Below are positions 36,768-45,413 of a DNA stretch of 64,000 nt, in pieces. The notes below the pieces were generated by a model. That model was given only the letters and a program-made list of their open reading frames with translations, searched no databases and was not told the DNA's origin. The stretch lies in NCBI GenBank assembly GCA_913778765.1, contig CAJYXO010000100.1, forward strand, positions 79,453 to 143,452, given 5' to 3'. The position numbers were made by a program, and so were the translations under genes. The DNA is from an uncultured Massilia sp. (GTDB lineage: Bacteria; Pseudomonadota; Gammaproteobacteria; Burkholderiales; Burkholderiaceae_D). The first letter of the stretch is position 1. Each line of letters starts with the position of its first letter.

Positions 36768-38111
36768 TTAATTCAGGTCGTACAGGCCGGGCAGGCCGAG
36801 CAGGCGTTCCAGCTCTTCCAGCGCGGCGGCGCATTCGATCGCCAGCTGCGGGTCGGCCAGGTCCTTCGGCTCGACGTGGTCGCGGTAGTGGCGCTCGACC
36901 CAGGGCACCAGCTTTGCGTACAGCGCCTCGGTCATGATCACGCCCTGGTGCATGCTTGCTGCCTCGTCGTCGGTCAGCGCCACGCGCAGGCGCAGGCAGG
37001 CCGGACCGCCGCCGTTGCGCATGCTCTGGCGCAGGTCGAATTCGATCAGCTCGTCGATCGGGCCGCCCGACGCCACCAGGCCGGCCAGGTAGCGCGACAC
37101 GGCGGCGTTCTCGCGGCATTCGTGCGGCACCACCAGCGCCATGCGGCCATCCGGTTTCGACAGCAGCTGGCTGTTGAACAGGTAGCTGGTCACGGCGTCC
37201 ACCACCGGCACCATGGCGGTATCGACGCGCACCGCCGCCAGGTCGGCGCCGACGCCGGCCATGGCGCGGCGCAGCGCGTCCAGGGTCGAGGCTTCGTCGG
37301 CGAAGGCCTGCTCGTGGTAGAACAGCACGTTGCCGTTGCCGACCGCGATCACGTCGTTGTGGAACACGCCCTGGTCGATCACGTCCGGGTTCTGCGAGGC
37401 GAACACGGTGCGCGCGCTGTCCAGGCCGTGCAGGCGGGCGATCGCCTGCGACGCCTCGAAGGTCTGGCGCGCCGGGTATTTTTTCGGCGCCGGGGCCGAC
37501 GGGTCGAACTCGACCTTCCCGTAGACGAAGAACTCGACGCCCGCGGCGCCGTGGGCGCTGGCGAAGCGCGTGTGGTTGGCCGCGCCTTCATCGCCGAACG
37601 CCGGCGTCGACGGCAGCGGCTCGTGCACCACGAAGCGGTCCTGGTTGGCGAACAGCGCGCGCAGGGTGCGGGTCGACTGGATGTGCTCTTCGGCGCGGTG
37701 CAGCTTGTTGTTCAGGTTTGCGGCCGTGAAGTGCACGCGGCCGTCCGCGGTGTCGGCGGAGGGGCTGACGGTGGCGGCGTTGGCGGTCCACATCGGCGAT
37801 GCGGAATAGGCGCAGGCCAGGATCACCGGCGCTTCGCGCCAGGCCTGGGCCAGCACGTCGGCATCCGTACCGCTGAAACCGAGGCGGCGCAGCAGGCGGA
37901 AGTTCGGGCGCGCCTGCGGCGGCAACACCGCTTGCGCGAAGCCGCGCGCGGCCAGTTCGCGCATCTTGGCCAGGCCCTGCAGAGCGGCTTGTCTCGGGTT
38001 GGAGGCGCTGCGCACGTTGTTGAACGAGGCGACGTTGCCGAACGAGAGGCCGGCGTAGTTGTGCGACGGGCCTACCAGGCCGTCGAAGTTGAATTCGCGG
38101 GCGTTACGCAT
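36768..38111 (-). CDS. astB: N-succinylarginine dihydrolase
   Basis: The 447-residue pentein-fold enzyme converts N2-succinylarginine to succinylornithine, CO2 and two ammonia. Start [21 protein letters not shown] is diagnostic; the catalytic Cys lies in [14 protein letters not shown] near residue 370, and His in [17 protein letters not shown] and [11 protein letters not shown]. It begins 6 bases after astD. Length equals that of E. coli AstB. Confidence 0.96.
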   Translation of the reverse strand: MRNAREFNFDGLVGPSHNYAGLSFGNVASFNNVRSASNPRQAALQGLAKMRELAARGFAQAVLPPQARPNFRLLRRLGFSGTDADVLAQAWREAPVILACAYSASPMWTANAATVSPSADTADGRVHFTAANLNNKLHRAEEHIQSTRTLRALFANQDRFVVHEPLPSTPAFGDEGAANHTRFASAHGAAGVEFFVYGKVEFDPSAPAPKKYPARQTFEASQAIARLHGLDSARTVFASQNPDVIDQGVFHNDVIAVGNGNVLFYHEQAFADEASTLDALRRAMAGVGADLAAVRVDTAMVPVVDAVTSYLFNSQLLSKPDGRMALVVPHECRENAAVSRYLAGLVASGGPIDELIEFDLRQSMRNGGGPACLRLRVALTDDEAASMHQGVIMTEALYAKLVPWVERHYRDHVEPKDLADPQLAIECAAALEELERLLGLPGLYDLN

Positions 38112-38117
38112 GATCGT

Positions 38118-39587
38118 TTAAAAGCTCAGTCCGGGGGACAGTTTGGCCGGCATTTCCAGCTCGGCGGTTTCGATCGAGGCGACCGGATAGGCGACGTAGT
38201 CGGCCGCGTAGTAGGCGCTCGGGCGGTGGTTGCCCGATTTGCCGACGCCGCCGAAGGGCGCCGAGCTGGCCGCGCCGGTGGTCGGACGGTTCCAGTTCAC
38301 CACGCCGGCCTTGGCCTTCACGGCGAAGCGCTTCCACAGTTCTTCCGACGGCGACAGCAGCGCGGCGGCCAGGCCGAACTCGGTGGCATTCGCGGCCTTG
38401 ATGGCGCTGTCGAAGTCCGGCACCCGGACCACTTGCAGCAGAGGGCCGAACCATTCTTCGTCCGGGATGCCTTGCGCATCGGTGACGTCGACGATGCCGG
38501 CGGTGACGAAGCCGGCGTCCGGATCGAGCTGGCGCATGCGCAGCAGCACCTTGCCGCCCTTCTCTTCCATCATCTGCTGGGCTTCGACCAGGCGCTTGGC
38601 CACCGCGCTCGACACCACCGGGCCCATGAAGGGCTGCGGCTCGGCGTTCGACGGCCCCACCACCAGCCTGGCGGCGACTTCGACCAGGCGGTCGATGAAG
38701 GCCTGGCCTGCCGGGGTGTCCTGCACGATCAGGCGGCGCGCGCAGGTGCAGCGCTGGCCGGCCGAGATGAAGGCCGACATCACCGCGTGGTGCACGGCCG
38801 GATCGATGTCCTTGACGTCCCACACCACCAGCGGGTTGTTGCCGCCCATTTCCAGCGCCAGCATCTTGCCCGGCATGCCGCCGAACTGTTTATGCAGCGC
38901 GATGCCGGTCTGGCTGCTGCCGGTGAACAGGATGCCGTCCACGTCCGCATGCGCGCCGAGCGCCATGCCGGTCTCGCGGCCGCCGTTGACAAGGTTCAGC
39001 ACGCCCTTCGGCAGGCCGGCCTCTTCCCACAGCTGGACCGTGCGCACCGCCGTGCGCGGCGCGAATTCGCTGGGCTTGAACACCACCGTGTTCCCGGCGA
39101 TCAGGGCCGGCACGATGTGGCCGTTCGGCAGGTGGCCCGGGAAGTTATACGGGCCGAACACGGCGAACACGCCGTGCGGGCGGTGGCGCAGCACGGCATT
39201 GCCGTCGGCGACTTTGGCATTCGTCTCGCCGGTGCGTGCGCCGAAGGATTGCACCGAGATGTCGACCTTGTTGGCCATGGTCGTGACTTCGGTGCGGGCT
39301 TCCCACAAGGGTTTACCGACTTCCTCGGCGATGATCGCGGCCAGTTCCTCGTTGTGTTCCTTCAGCAGGTCGCGGAAACGCTGGCAGATGGCGACGCGCT
39401 GCTCGAGCGGGGTCAGGGCCCAGTCTTCGAAATGCGCGCGCGCGGCCTGCACGGCGCGGGCCACGTCGTCCTTGTTCGATTCCTTGCTGGTCCAGGTCTG
39501 GCGGCCGGTGGACGGGTCGATGGTGACCAGTTCCTGGCCGCTGCCGGCGAGCCATTCGCCGCCGATGTAGTTGGAGAGATTAGCCAT
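38118..39587 (-). CDS. astD: Succinylglutamic semialdehyde dehydrogenase
   Basis: The 489-residue NAD-dependent aldehyde dehydrogenase oxidises succinylglutamic semialdehyde to succinylglutamate. Visible motifs are YNFPGHLPNGHIVPALIAGN, FTGSSQTG, the Glu region LEMGGNNPLVVWD and the catalytic Cys in SAGQRCTCARRL. The Arg next to the Cys and NYIGGEWL at the start are typical of AstD. It overlaps the end of aruG by 8 bases. Confidence 0.95.
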   Translation of the reverse strand: MANLSNYIGGEWLAGSGQELVTIDPSTGRQTWTSKESNKDDVARAVQAARAHFEDWALTPLEQRVAICQRFRDLLKEHNEELAAIIAEEVGKPLWEARTEVTTMANKVDISVQSFGARTGETNAKVADGNAVLRHRPHGVFAVFGPYNFPGHLPNGHIVPALIAGNTVVFKPSEFAPRTAVRTVQLWEEAGLPKGVLNLVNGGRETGMALGAHADVDGILFTGSSQTGIALHKQFGGMPGKMLALEMGGNNPLVVWDVKDIDPAVHHAVMSAFISAGQRCTCARRLIVQDTPAGQAFIDRLVEVAARLVVGPSNAEPQPFMGPVVSSAVAKRLVEAQQMMEEKGGKVLLRMRQLDPDAGFVTAGIVDVTDAQGIPDEEWFGPLLQVVRVPDFDSAIKAANATEFGLAAALLSPSEELWKRFAVKAKAGVVNWNRPTTGAASSAPFGGVGKSGNHRPSAYYAADYVAYPVASIETAELEMPAKLSPGLSF

Positions 39588-40614
39588 TCGTATTCTTCCT
39601 TACATTGAGTGACAGCGTGCGTACCGGGTCGCCCGCCTGGCAATGCAGCAGCTGCAGTTCGCGCATGTTCAGCGCCACCTTGGCGCCGCCATGGCAGGTT
39701 TGCGCGAGGATCATGCGGAAGTCCTCGAGCTTCGTGTTCGAGACCAGGGTGATGTCGCACTCGCCTTCCGGCGCGCCTTCATCGGCCACGGTCGCCACGC
39801 TGTCGCGCACCGCGCGCAGTTCCGAGACGCGGCCCTGCAGCACCGGGCCGGCGTCGAAGATGTCGACATAGCCCTCGTAGTGCATGCCTTCCTGCTCCAG
39901 CAGCTTGCGCGCCGGGAGGGTCGAGCGGTGCACCTGGCCGATCACGGACTGGGCGTCTTCCGGCAGGTAGTCGACGTACAGCGGCTGGCGCGGCATCAGC
40001 TCGGCGATGAAGGACTTCTTGCCGATCGCGGTGAGGCCGTCGACGTGGTCGAAGTCCATCTTGAAGAAGTGGCGGCCGAGTCCCTCGTAGAACGGCGAGG
40101 TGCCGTCTTCCGCCTGGAAGCCGCGCATCTCGGCGATGATCTTCTCGGTGAACATCTGCTGGAACTGGGCGATGAACAGGAAGCGGCTCTTCGACAGGAA
40201 CTTGCCGTTGTGGCCAGTGCGGTATTCCGGCATCAGGAACAGCGAGCACAATTCGCTCGAGCCGGTCAGGTCGTTCGACAGGTAGAGCGTGTCCATGCGC
40301 GTGAACACGCCGAGTTCGCGGCTGGAGTGGACCAGGGTGCCGATCCGGTAGTTGTAGAAGGGCTCCGTCAGGCCGACCGCGGCCTTGATGGCGCACACGC
40401 CGGCCAGGCGGTGGTTGGCGGTGTCTTCCATCACGAACATGTAGTCGCGCTGTTCGGGCGGGACGGTCTGGGCGAAGGAGCCGACCGCGGTCGTCACGCG
40501 TTCGCCCAGCATGTCGCGGTCCGGTTTCAGGGTCGTCATGCCGCTGCCGACCTGGCGCGCCATCTCGATCAGCGGATCGACGTCGTCCAGGGTGATTGCG
40601 CGAATTACGAGCAT
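39580..40614 (-). CDS. aruG: Arginine N-succinyltransferase, second subunit (AruG/AstA)
   Basis: The 344-residue GNAT-fold enzyme transfers succinyl from succinyl-CoA to the alpha-amino group of arginine. It starts MLVIRAITLDDVDPLIEMARQVGSGMTTL, a standard AstA start, and keeps LVHSSRELGVFTRMDTLYLSNDLTGSSELCSLFL and FYEGLGRHFFKMDFDHVDGL. It is more like single-subunit AstA than its upstream partner is. As in Pseudomonas, two unequal copies (AruF, AruG) are encoded together; the subunits form the active complex. Gap to aruF is 12 bases. Confidence 0.94.
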   Translation of the reverse strand: MLVIRAITLDDVDPLIEMARQVGSGMTTLKPDRDMLGERVTTAVGSFAQTVPPEQRDYMFVMEDTANHRLAGVCAIKAAVGLTEPFYNYRIGTLVHSSRELGVFTRMDTLYLSNDLTGSSELCSLFLMPEYRTGHNGKFLSKSRFLFIAQFQQMFTEKIIAEMRGFQAEDGTSPFYEGLGRHFFKMDFDHVDGLTAIGKKSFIAELMPRQPLYVDYLPEDAQSVIGQVHRSTLPARKLLEQEGMHYEGYVDIFDAGPVLQGRVSELRAVRDSVATVADEGAPEGECDITLVSNTKLEDFRMILAQTCHGGAKVALNMRELQLLHCQAGDPVRTLSLNVRKNTNG

Positions 40615-40626
40615 GGGTCTGTTCCT

Positions 40627-41670
40627 TTAAATGCGCACGCAGATGACGTTGTCGCCCGGCGCGACCTTGAGCGCCTGCTGGGCCCAGGCCGGCAGGCACA
40701 GGGCCTCGCTGGATTCGGCCGGCGCGCAGGCGACGACGATGGCGCGGAAGTTGCGCTCGGTGCCGGCGACGGCATACTCGACCATGCTGTCCGGCGATCC
40801 GGCCGGCTGGTCCTGGGTCGCCACGCGCCGCACCATCGAGCCGCGGAAGGAGCGCAGCGCGTTCTTGTGGGCCTGCAGGATCGGGCCGCCGTCGAAGATG
40901 TCGATGTACTCGTCGGCCTCGAAGCCCTCTTCCGTCAGCAGGTCGAACGCCAGCTGGCCGCTCGGATGGATCTGGCCCATCGCCGCCTGCGCCGGTCCGG
41001 GCAGCAGCGGCACATACACCGGGTAGTGCGGCATCAGCTCGACGATCAGGGTGCGGTTGCGGGCGCCGCCGATGACGCGCTCGGCGTCCAGGAAATCCAT
41101 CTTGAAGAACTTGCGGCCGAGCGCATCCCAGAACGGCGACTGGCCGTCGTCGTTGGTGACGCCGGCCAGCGGCACGAAGAAGCGGTCGCCGAAGCGGTGC
41201 GGCGCCAGCACCGCGTACAGCAGGCGGGCGCGCGACAGCAGCGCGGCTTCGTGGCTTGCGTTATCGCCGTGGCGGACGCTCGGGCTGATGAAGAAGCCGG
41301 ACAGCTGCGAGTAGGCGGTCAGCTCCGAGCACAGGGTCAGCGCGTGCACGCTGTGGCTGATGTTCAGGTCGCGCGAGACCTGCTGGATCACGTCGTTGCG
41401 GAACGCGAAATAAGTGCCGTTCGAGCCGGCCGAGGCGTGGATCGCGGCGGTGCCGACCAGTTCGCGGTGCTCGAGGTCTTCCAGCACGAACAGGTAAGTC
41501 TCTTCGCTGGGAATGTCGACGTGGGCCGCGAAGGACGCGACGGAACGCTCGACCAGGGCGGCGATCTTTTCGCGCGTGCGCGGCAGGGTATGCACTCCCG
41601 GCATGGAGGCGGCCAGCAGCGTCTCGAGGGCGCCGACATCCGCGGGCTCTACCGGACGGACTACGTACAT
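40627..41670 (-). CDS. aruF: Arginine N-succinyltransferase, first subunit (AruF)
   Basis: The 347-residue paralogue of the next gene (YVVRPVEPADVGALETLLAASMPGVHTLP) shares the AstA fold, with the equivalents SVHALTLCSELTAYSQLSGFFISP and FWDALGRKFFKMDFLDAERV. In P. aeruginosa AruF also acts on ornithine. The ATG at 41670 has GGGAG 5 bases upstream, better than an ATG at 41697. It follows astC after a 67-base gap. Confidence 0.92.
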   Translation of the reverse strand: MYVVRPVEPADVGALETLLAASMPGVHTLPRTREKIAALVERSVASFAAHVDIPSEETYLFVLEDLEHRELVGTAAIHASAGSNGTYFAFRNDVIQQVSRDLNISHSVHALTLCSELTAYSQLSGFFISPSVRHGDNASHEAALLSRARLLYAVLAPHRFGDRFFVPLAGVTNDDGQSPFWDALGRKFFKMDFLDAERVIGGARNRTLIVELMPHYPVYVPLLPGPAQAAMGQIHPSGQLAFDLLTEEGFEADEYIDIFDGGPILQAHKNALRSFRGSMVRRVATQDQPAGSPDSMVEYAVAGTERNFRAIVVACAPAESSEALCLPAWAQQALKVAPGDNVICVRI

Positions 41671-41737
41671 GGGAACTCCCGATCTAGAGTCGGACAAGGT
41701 ACGAGCCGGCCGCTTGCACGGCCGGCGGATGGTCTGC

Positions 41738-42979
41738 TCAGCCTGCGATGAAGGCTTCGGCGGCGTCGCGCATGATGCGGTCGGCCTCGATCAGTTGCTC
41801 GTCCGAGACCACCAGGGCCGGCGCCAGGCGCACCACGTCCGGGCCGGCGATCAGCAGCATCAGGCCGAGCTTCTCGGCGGCCTTGGTGTAGTCCTTGGCG
41901 CGGCCCTTGACGCCTTCCGCCATCGGCAGGCCGATCAGCAGGCCCTTGCCGCGCGGCTTGCCGAACAGCTGCGGGAAGTCGTTCGACAGCTTTTCCAGCT
42001 GGGCGAACACCTTGCTGCTCGCCTCCTTCACGCGCGCCAGGAAGGCCGGCTGGTTGATCTGCTCGATCACGTTCAGGGCGACGGTCGCGGCCAGCGGGTT
42101 GCCGCCGTAGGTGGTGCCGTGCGAGCCGACGTTGAAGTGCTGGGCGATTTCCTCGGTGGTCAGCATGGCGCCGATCGGGTAGCCGTTGCCGAGCGCCTTG
42201 GCCGAGGTCAGGATGTCCGGGGTCACGCCCACGTTCATGTAGTCGTACAGGGCGCCGGTGCGGCCCACGCCCGACTGCACTTCGTCGAACACCAGCAGGG
42301 CGCCGGTCTTGTCGCACAGTTCGCGCAGGGTCTTCAGGAATTCAACGTCACCCGGAATCACGCCGCCCTCGCCCTGGATCGGCTCGACGATCACGGCGGC
42401 GACGTCGTCGGTGATCGCGGCGCGCGCGGACGCGATGTCGTTGTAGCTGATGTGGTTGATTTCCTGCGGCAGCGGCTCGAAGCCTTCGGTGTACTTCGGC
42501 TGGCCGCCGACGGACACGGTGAACAGGGTGCGGCCGTGGAAGGACGACAGGCAGGACACGATGCGCGACTTGTGCGGGCCGAACTTGGTGTGCGCGTACT
42601 TGCGCGCCAGTTTCAGCGCGGCTTCGTTGGCTTCGGCGCCGGAGTTGCAGAAGAAGGCGCGGTCGGCGAAGGTGGCGTCGGTCAGGGCCGAGGCCAGGCG
42701 CAGCACCGGCTCGTTGGTGTAGCCGTTACCGAGGTGCCACAGGGTGTTGATCTGGCGCGTGACGGCGTCGACCAGCAGCGGGTTGCAGTGGCCGAGGCTC
42801 GACACGGCGATGCCCGAGGTGAAGTCGAGGTAATGCTTGCCTTCCTGGTCCCAGACGTCCAGGCCGGACGCGCGCACCGGCACCATCGCCGCAGGGGCGT
42901 AGGTCGGGACGAGGACCTCGTCGAAGGTCTGGCGTGTGACTGGCAGCGTGGTGACACCCGATTCGAGCTTAGCATTCAT
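41738..42979 (-). CDS. astC: Succinylornithine/acetylornithine transaminase
   Basis: The 413-residue PLP enzyme moves the delta-amino group of succinylornithine to 2-oxoglutarate, giving glutamate. Fold-type I aminotransferase motifs: GIAVSSLGHCNP, FCNSGAEANEAALKLARKYAH, SFHGRTLFTVSVGGQ, LLVFDEVQSGVGRTG and PLP-binding Lys in ILTSAKALGNGYPIGAM. AstC and ArgD are closely related; position as the first ast gene decides for AstC (AruC). The start at 42979 is preferred because AGGAAG lies 7 bases upstream. ArgR control is suggested by the site at 43064-43084. Confidence 0.94.
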   Translation of the reverse strand: MNAKLESGVTTLPVTRQTFDEVLVPTYAPAAMVPVRASGLDVWDQEGKHYLDFTSGIAVSSLGHCNPLLVDAVTRQINTLWHLGNGYTNEPVLRLASALTDATFADRAFFCNSGAEANEAALKLARKYAHTKFGPHKSRIVSCLSSFHGRTLFTVSVGGQPKYTEGFEPLPQEINHISYNDIASARAAITDDVAAVIVEPIQGEGGVIPGDVEFLKTLRELCDKTGALLVFDEVQSGVGRTGALYDYMNVGVTPDILTSAKALGNGYPIGAMLTTEEIAQHFNVGSHGTTYGGNPLAATVALNVIEQINQPAFLARVKEASSKVFAQLEKLSNDFPQLFGKPRGKGLLIGLPMAEGVKGRAKDYTKAAEKLGLMLLIAGPDVVRLAPALVVSDEQLIEADRIMRDAAEAFIAG

Positions 42980-43040
42980 GACGTTCTTCCTCATCCAAAT
43001 AAAGGGGTCGCGCGAACTCCAGCAGCCGCGCCGAGCGCCC

Positions 43041-43084
43041 CATTATAAAAAGCCCACCCTTGCAGTTCTTTCCAAACTGCGACA
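43041..43084 (-). promoter_or_regulatory. astC operon promoter with ArgR-type half-site
   Basis: On the minus strand TATAAT (43047-43042) is preceded at 17 bases by a poor -35 (AAGAAC, 43070-43065). TGTCGC-N8-AA-N5, the half-site consensus published for P. aeruginosa ArgR, starts at 43084 and ends over that -35. A second, weaker TGCTCG element lies 24 bases upstream. This is the layout of an activator-dependent promoter induced by arginine. Confidence 0.65.
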
Positions 43085-43137
43085 GGCATTTTCATTTTTG
43101 GACGAGCAACTTTTAATTACCCGAACTTAAGCCCCGT

Positions 43138-44079
43138 TTATTCGGCGAGTTTGCGCTGGCGTTCTTCGCGCGGGGTCTTGCCGAACAGGGCGCCGAAGGC
43201 GGTGGAGAAGTGCGAGCCGGAGGAGAAACCGCACATCAGGCCCACCTGCACGATCGAGTGGTTGGTGTCGCGCAGCAGCTGGCGGGCGCGTTTCAGGCGC
43301 AGTTCGAGGTAGTAGCGCGACGGCAGGCTGCCCAGGTATTGCTTGAACAGGCGCTCCAGCTGGCGCCGCGAGACGCCGGCCAGCTGGGCGATCTCGTCGG
43401 TCGAGAGCGGCTCTTCGATGTTGGCTTCCATCAAGGTCACGGCCTCGGTCAGCTTGGGCTGCAGCACGCCGAAGCGGGCCTGCAGGGCCACCCGCTGGCG
43501 CTCTTCCTGGCCGCGCACGCGGTCCACGCACAGCACTTCCTTGACTTGCGCCTGCACCGTCGCGCCGAACAGGATGTCGACCAGAGTCAGCGCGAAATCG
43601 ATGCTGGCGCCGCCGCCGCAGCAGCTCAGGCGCGCGCCGTCGACTTCAAATAGGTGCGGACTCAGCAGGGACTGCTCGGCGATGGCGTCGGCGTCCGGGT
43701 ACAGCGACCACGGCAGCGCGGTGCGCACGCCGGCGAAGGCGCCGGTCTCGGCCAGCCACAGCACACCGGCGCCGACCCCGCCCCAACAGGGCGCGGCGCG
43801 GCAGCGCTGGGACAGCAGGCGCATGTTGGCCGGGCGCAGGCCGGCCTCGGCTTCGTCGGCAACCAGCAGCACCAGGTGCCAGTAGCGCTGGCTGTCGCCG
43901 GCGAACTTGTCCGGGCTGCGCACGTCGACGATCAGGCGCTGCGGCCCCACCATCTTGGCCGCCAGGCGCAAGGGCTGGACGATGCCGGACCAGGTCAGCG
44001 AGTCCGGTTCGCCGGCGTTCACCAGCAGGACCCGCAGCGGCGCCTCGCGCGCGAGGCTGGACAGTTCAGCGTGCTGCAT
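43138..44079 (-). CDS. argR: Arginine-responsive regulator ArgR (GATase1/AraC type)
   Basis: The 313-residue protein has an N-terminal class-I-glutamine-amidotransferase-like sensor domain (APLRVLLVNAGEPDSLTWSG to about residue 190), with CCGGGASIDFALTLVDILFG before the linker, and a C-terminal AraC domain with two helix-turn-helix units: TDEIAQLAGVSRRQLERLFKQYLG and SIVQVGLMCGFSSGSHFSTAFGALFGKTPREER. This is the Pseudomonas-type ArgR that activates the aru operon with arginine, unlike E. coli ArgR. It lies directly upstream of astC, on the same strand, and 18 bases after a DMT-family exporter with which it is probably cotranscribed. Confidence 0.88.
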   Translation of the reverse strand: MQHAELSSLAREAPLRVLLVNAGEPDSLTWSGIVQPLRLAAKMVGPQRLIVDVRSPDKFAGDSQRYWHLVLLVADEAEAGLRPANMRLLSQRCRAAPCWGGVGAGVLWLAETGAFAGVRTALPWSLYPDADAIAEQSLLSPHLFEVDGARLSCCGGGASIDFALTLVDILFGATVQAQVKEVLCVDRVRGQEERQRVALQARFGVLQPKLTEAVTLMEANIEEPLSTDEIAQLAGVSRRQLERLFKQYLGSLPSRYYLELRLKRARQLLRDTNHSIVQVGLMCGFSSGSHFSTAFGALFGKTPREERQRKLAE

Positions 44080-44097
44080 CGGGACGAAAGCGCATCA

Positions 44098-45009
44098 TCA
44101 CTCGGGGGCGAGCGCGCCGACCGGGCGGCTCTCGGTATTCCATTGGCTGACGATCATACCGGAGATCAACAGGGCCGCGCCCAGCCAGCCGCGGGCCGTC
44201 ATCGCTTCTCCCAGCCAGAAATAGCCGAAGAAGGCGGCCGCGCCCGGTTCGAAGGCGTAGATCACGGCGGCCTCGTTGGCGCTGGTGCGCGACTGGCCCC
44301 AGGCCTGCAGCGAGATGATGGCGGCGGTGCAGATGGCGCCCAGGTAGAGGAAATTCGGCCAGTAGCCCAGCAGATTGCCGCCGATGTAGCGCCAATAATT
44401 GCCCCCGTCTTCCAGCATGCCGAAACCGCGCGGCACGTCGCGCATCAGCAGCCACGCGGCCGCGCACAGCGCCACGGTGCCGATCTGGGCCGCCGTCACG
44501 CTCAGCAGGCGCTGCGCGGTACGGGTCCGCAGTTCCATCAGCTTGACGTAGGCGCCGAAGCAGAAGGCGCCCAGCAGCGCCAGGGTGTCGCCCAGGCCCC
44601 AGGCGCCGCCGTCCCAGCACAGCGCGACCAGGCCGCCGACGGCCAGCACCAGGGCGAACACGATGCGGCGCTCCGGCAGGCGCCCGCCGAGCATCCCCAG
44701 CAGCGGCACCACCAGCACGTTCAGGCCGGTAATGAAAGCGTTGCGGTTGGAGCTGGTCAGGGCCAGTCCCTCGACCTGGAACAGGTAGCAGAAGAACAGG
44801 ACGAAGCCCAGCAAGGCGCCGGAACGCAGGTCCGCCCCATGGGCGCGCCACAGGAAGGGCGACAGCAGCAGCACCGCCAGCGCGAAGCGCACCAGAATGA
44901 TCCACACCGGCGAGAACGTGACGGTAAGATCCTTCATGGCGGGGAAGGTCGTCCCCCACACGAGGACGACGAGAACGAGGGCAAAGATGCCGCGCAGCTG
45001 CTGGGTCAT
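44098..45009 (-). CDS. EamA/DMT family transporter
   Basis: The 303-residue inner-membrane protein has ten predicted helices in two EamA halves. The first half has LRGIFALVLVVLVWGTTFPAMKDL and LTSSNRNAFITGLNVLVVPLLG, the second LGYWPNFLYLGAICTAAIISLQAWGQ and AAVIYAFEPGAAAFFGYFWLGEAMTARGWLGAALLISGMI. DMT proteins mostly export metabolites or amino acids. It is translated just before argR, so export of arginine or of a pathway by-product is possible, but there is no sequence proof of substrate. Confidence 0.87.
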   Translation of the reverse strand: MTQQLRGIFALVLVVLVWGTTFPAMKDLTVTFSPVWIILVRFALAVLLLSPFLWRAHGADLRSGALLGFVLFFCYLFQVEGLALTSSNRNAFITGLNVLVVPLLGMLGGRLPERRIVFALVLAVGGLVALCWDGGAWGLGDTLALLGAFCFGAYVKLMELRTRTAQRLLSVTAAQIGTVALCAAAWLLMRDVPRGFGMLEDGGNYWRYIGGNLLGYWPNFLYLGAICTAAIISLQAWGQSRTSANEAAVIYAFEPGAAAFFGYFWLGEAMTARGWLGAALLISGMIVSQWNTESRPVGALAPE

Positions 45010-45130
45010 CCTGCCATGTTACCTGCCCCGGCCGCAAATTGCGACTGCCGGCAACACCGCGGCCCCGGACCGCCCGGCGCGCAGCCCGCTATAATCCTTG
45101 ACCAGTACCCGATAAAAGGAAGACCGACTC

Positions 45131-45412
45131 GTGAAAACCTCACTGCTCGACGGAAAAAAACCCGCCCATTTCGATAAACACATCATCGGCAACCTGTTGC
45201 TGGACGTTGCCCCGCCCGACGAAGTACGCCAGGAAAAGATGCTGATCGGCGTGCGTAACGAAGCCGGCGAAATCTATCGCCTGATCGGCGCCACCAAGCT
45301 CAACAGCTTCATGAACGCGGTCGAGGAATTGTTCGACCTCGGCCTGGTCGACGAACTGCATGACACGGAAGAACCGAAAGACGGCTGCGACGCGATCTTC
45401 AGCGAGCCCTGA
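45131..45412 (+). CDS. Small conserved-looking protein of unknown function
   Basis: I do not recognise this 93-residue protein. It starts MKTSLLDGKKPAHFDKHIIG, has no membrane helix or signal, is acidic at the end (ELHDTEEPKDGCDAIFSEP) and looks like one compact alpha/beta domain. AAAAGGAAG precedes the ATG. It is followed after one base by the preferred GTG start of an HDOD protein and is likely to be coupled to it, so it may share a regulatory role. Confidence 0.7.
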   Translation: MKTSLLDGKKPAHFDKHIIGNLLLDVAPPDEVRQEKMLIGVRNEAGEIYRLIGATKLNSFMNAVEELFDLGLVDELHDTEEPKDGCDAIFSEP

Positions 45413-45413
45413 C

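Noticed and set aside
45360..45413. ATG start of the HDOD gene at 45360
   Set aside because: It would overlap the upstream gene by 53 bases with no visible ribosome site, and the added residues are only the out-of-frame reading of that gene's end.
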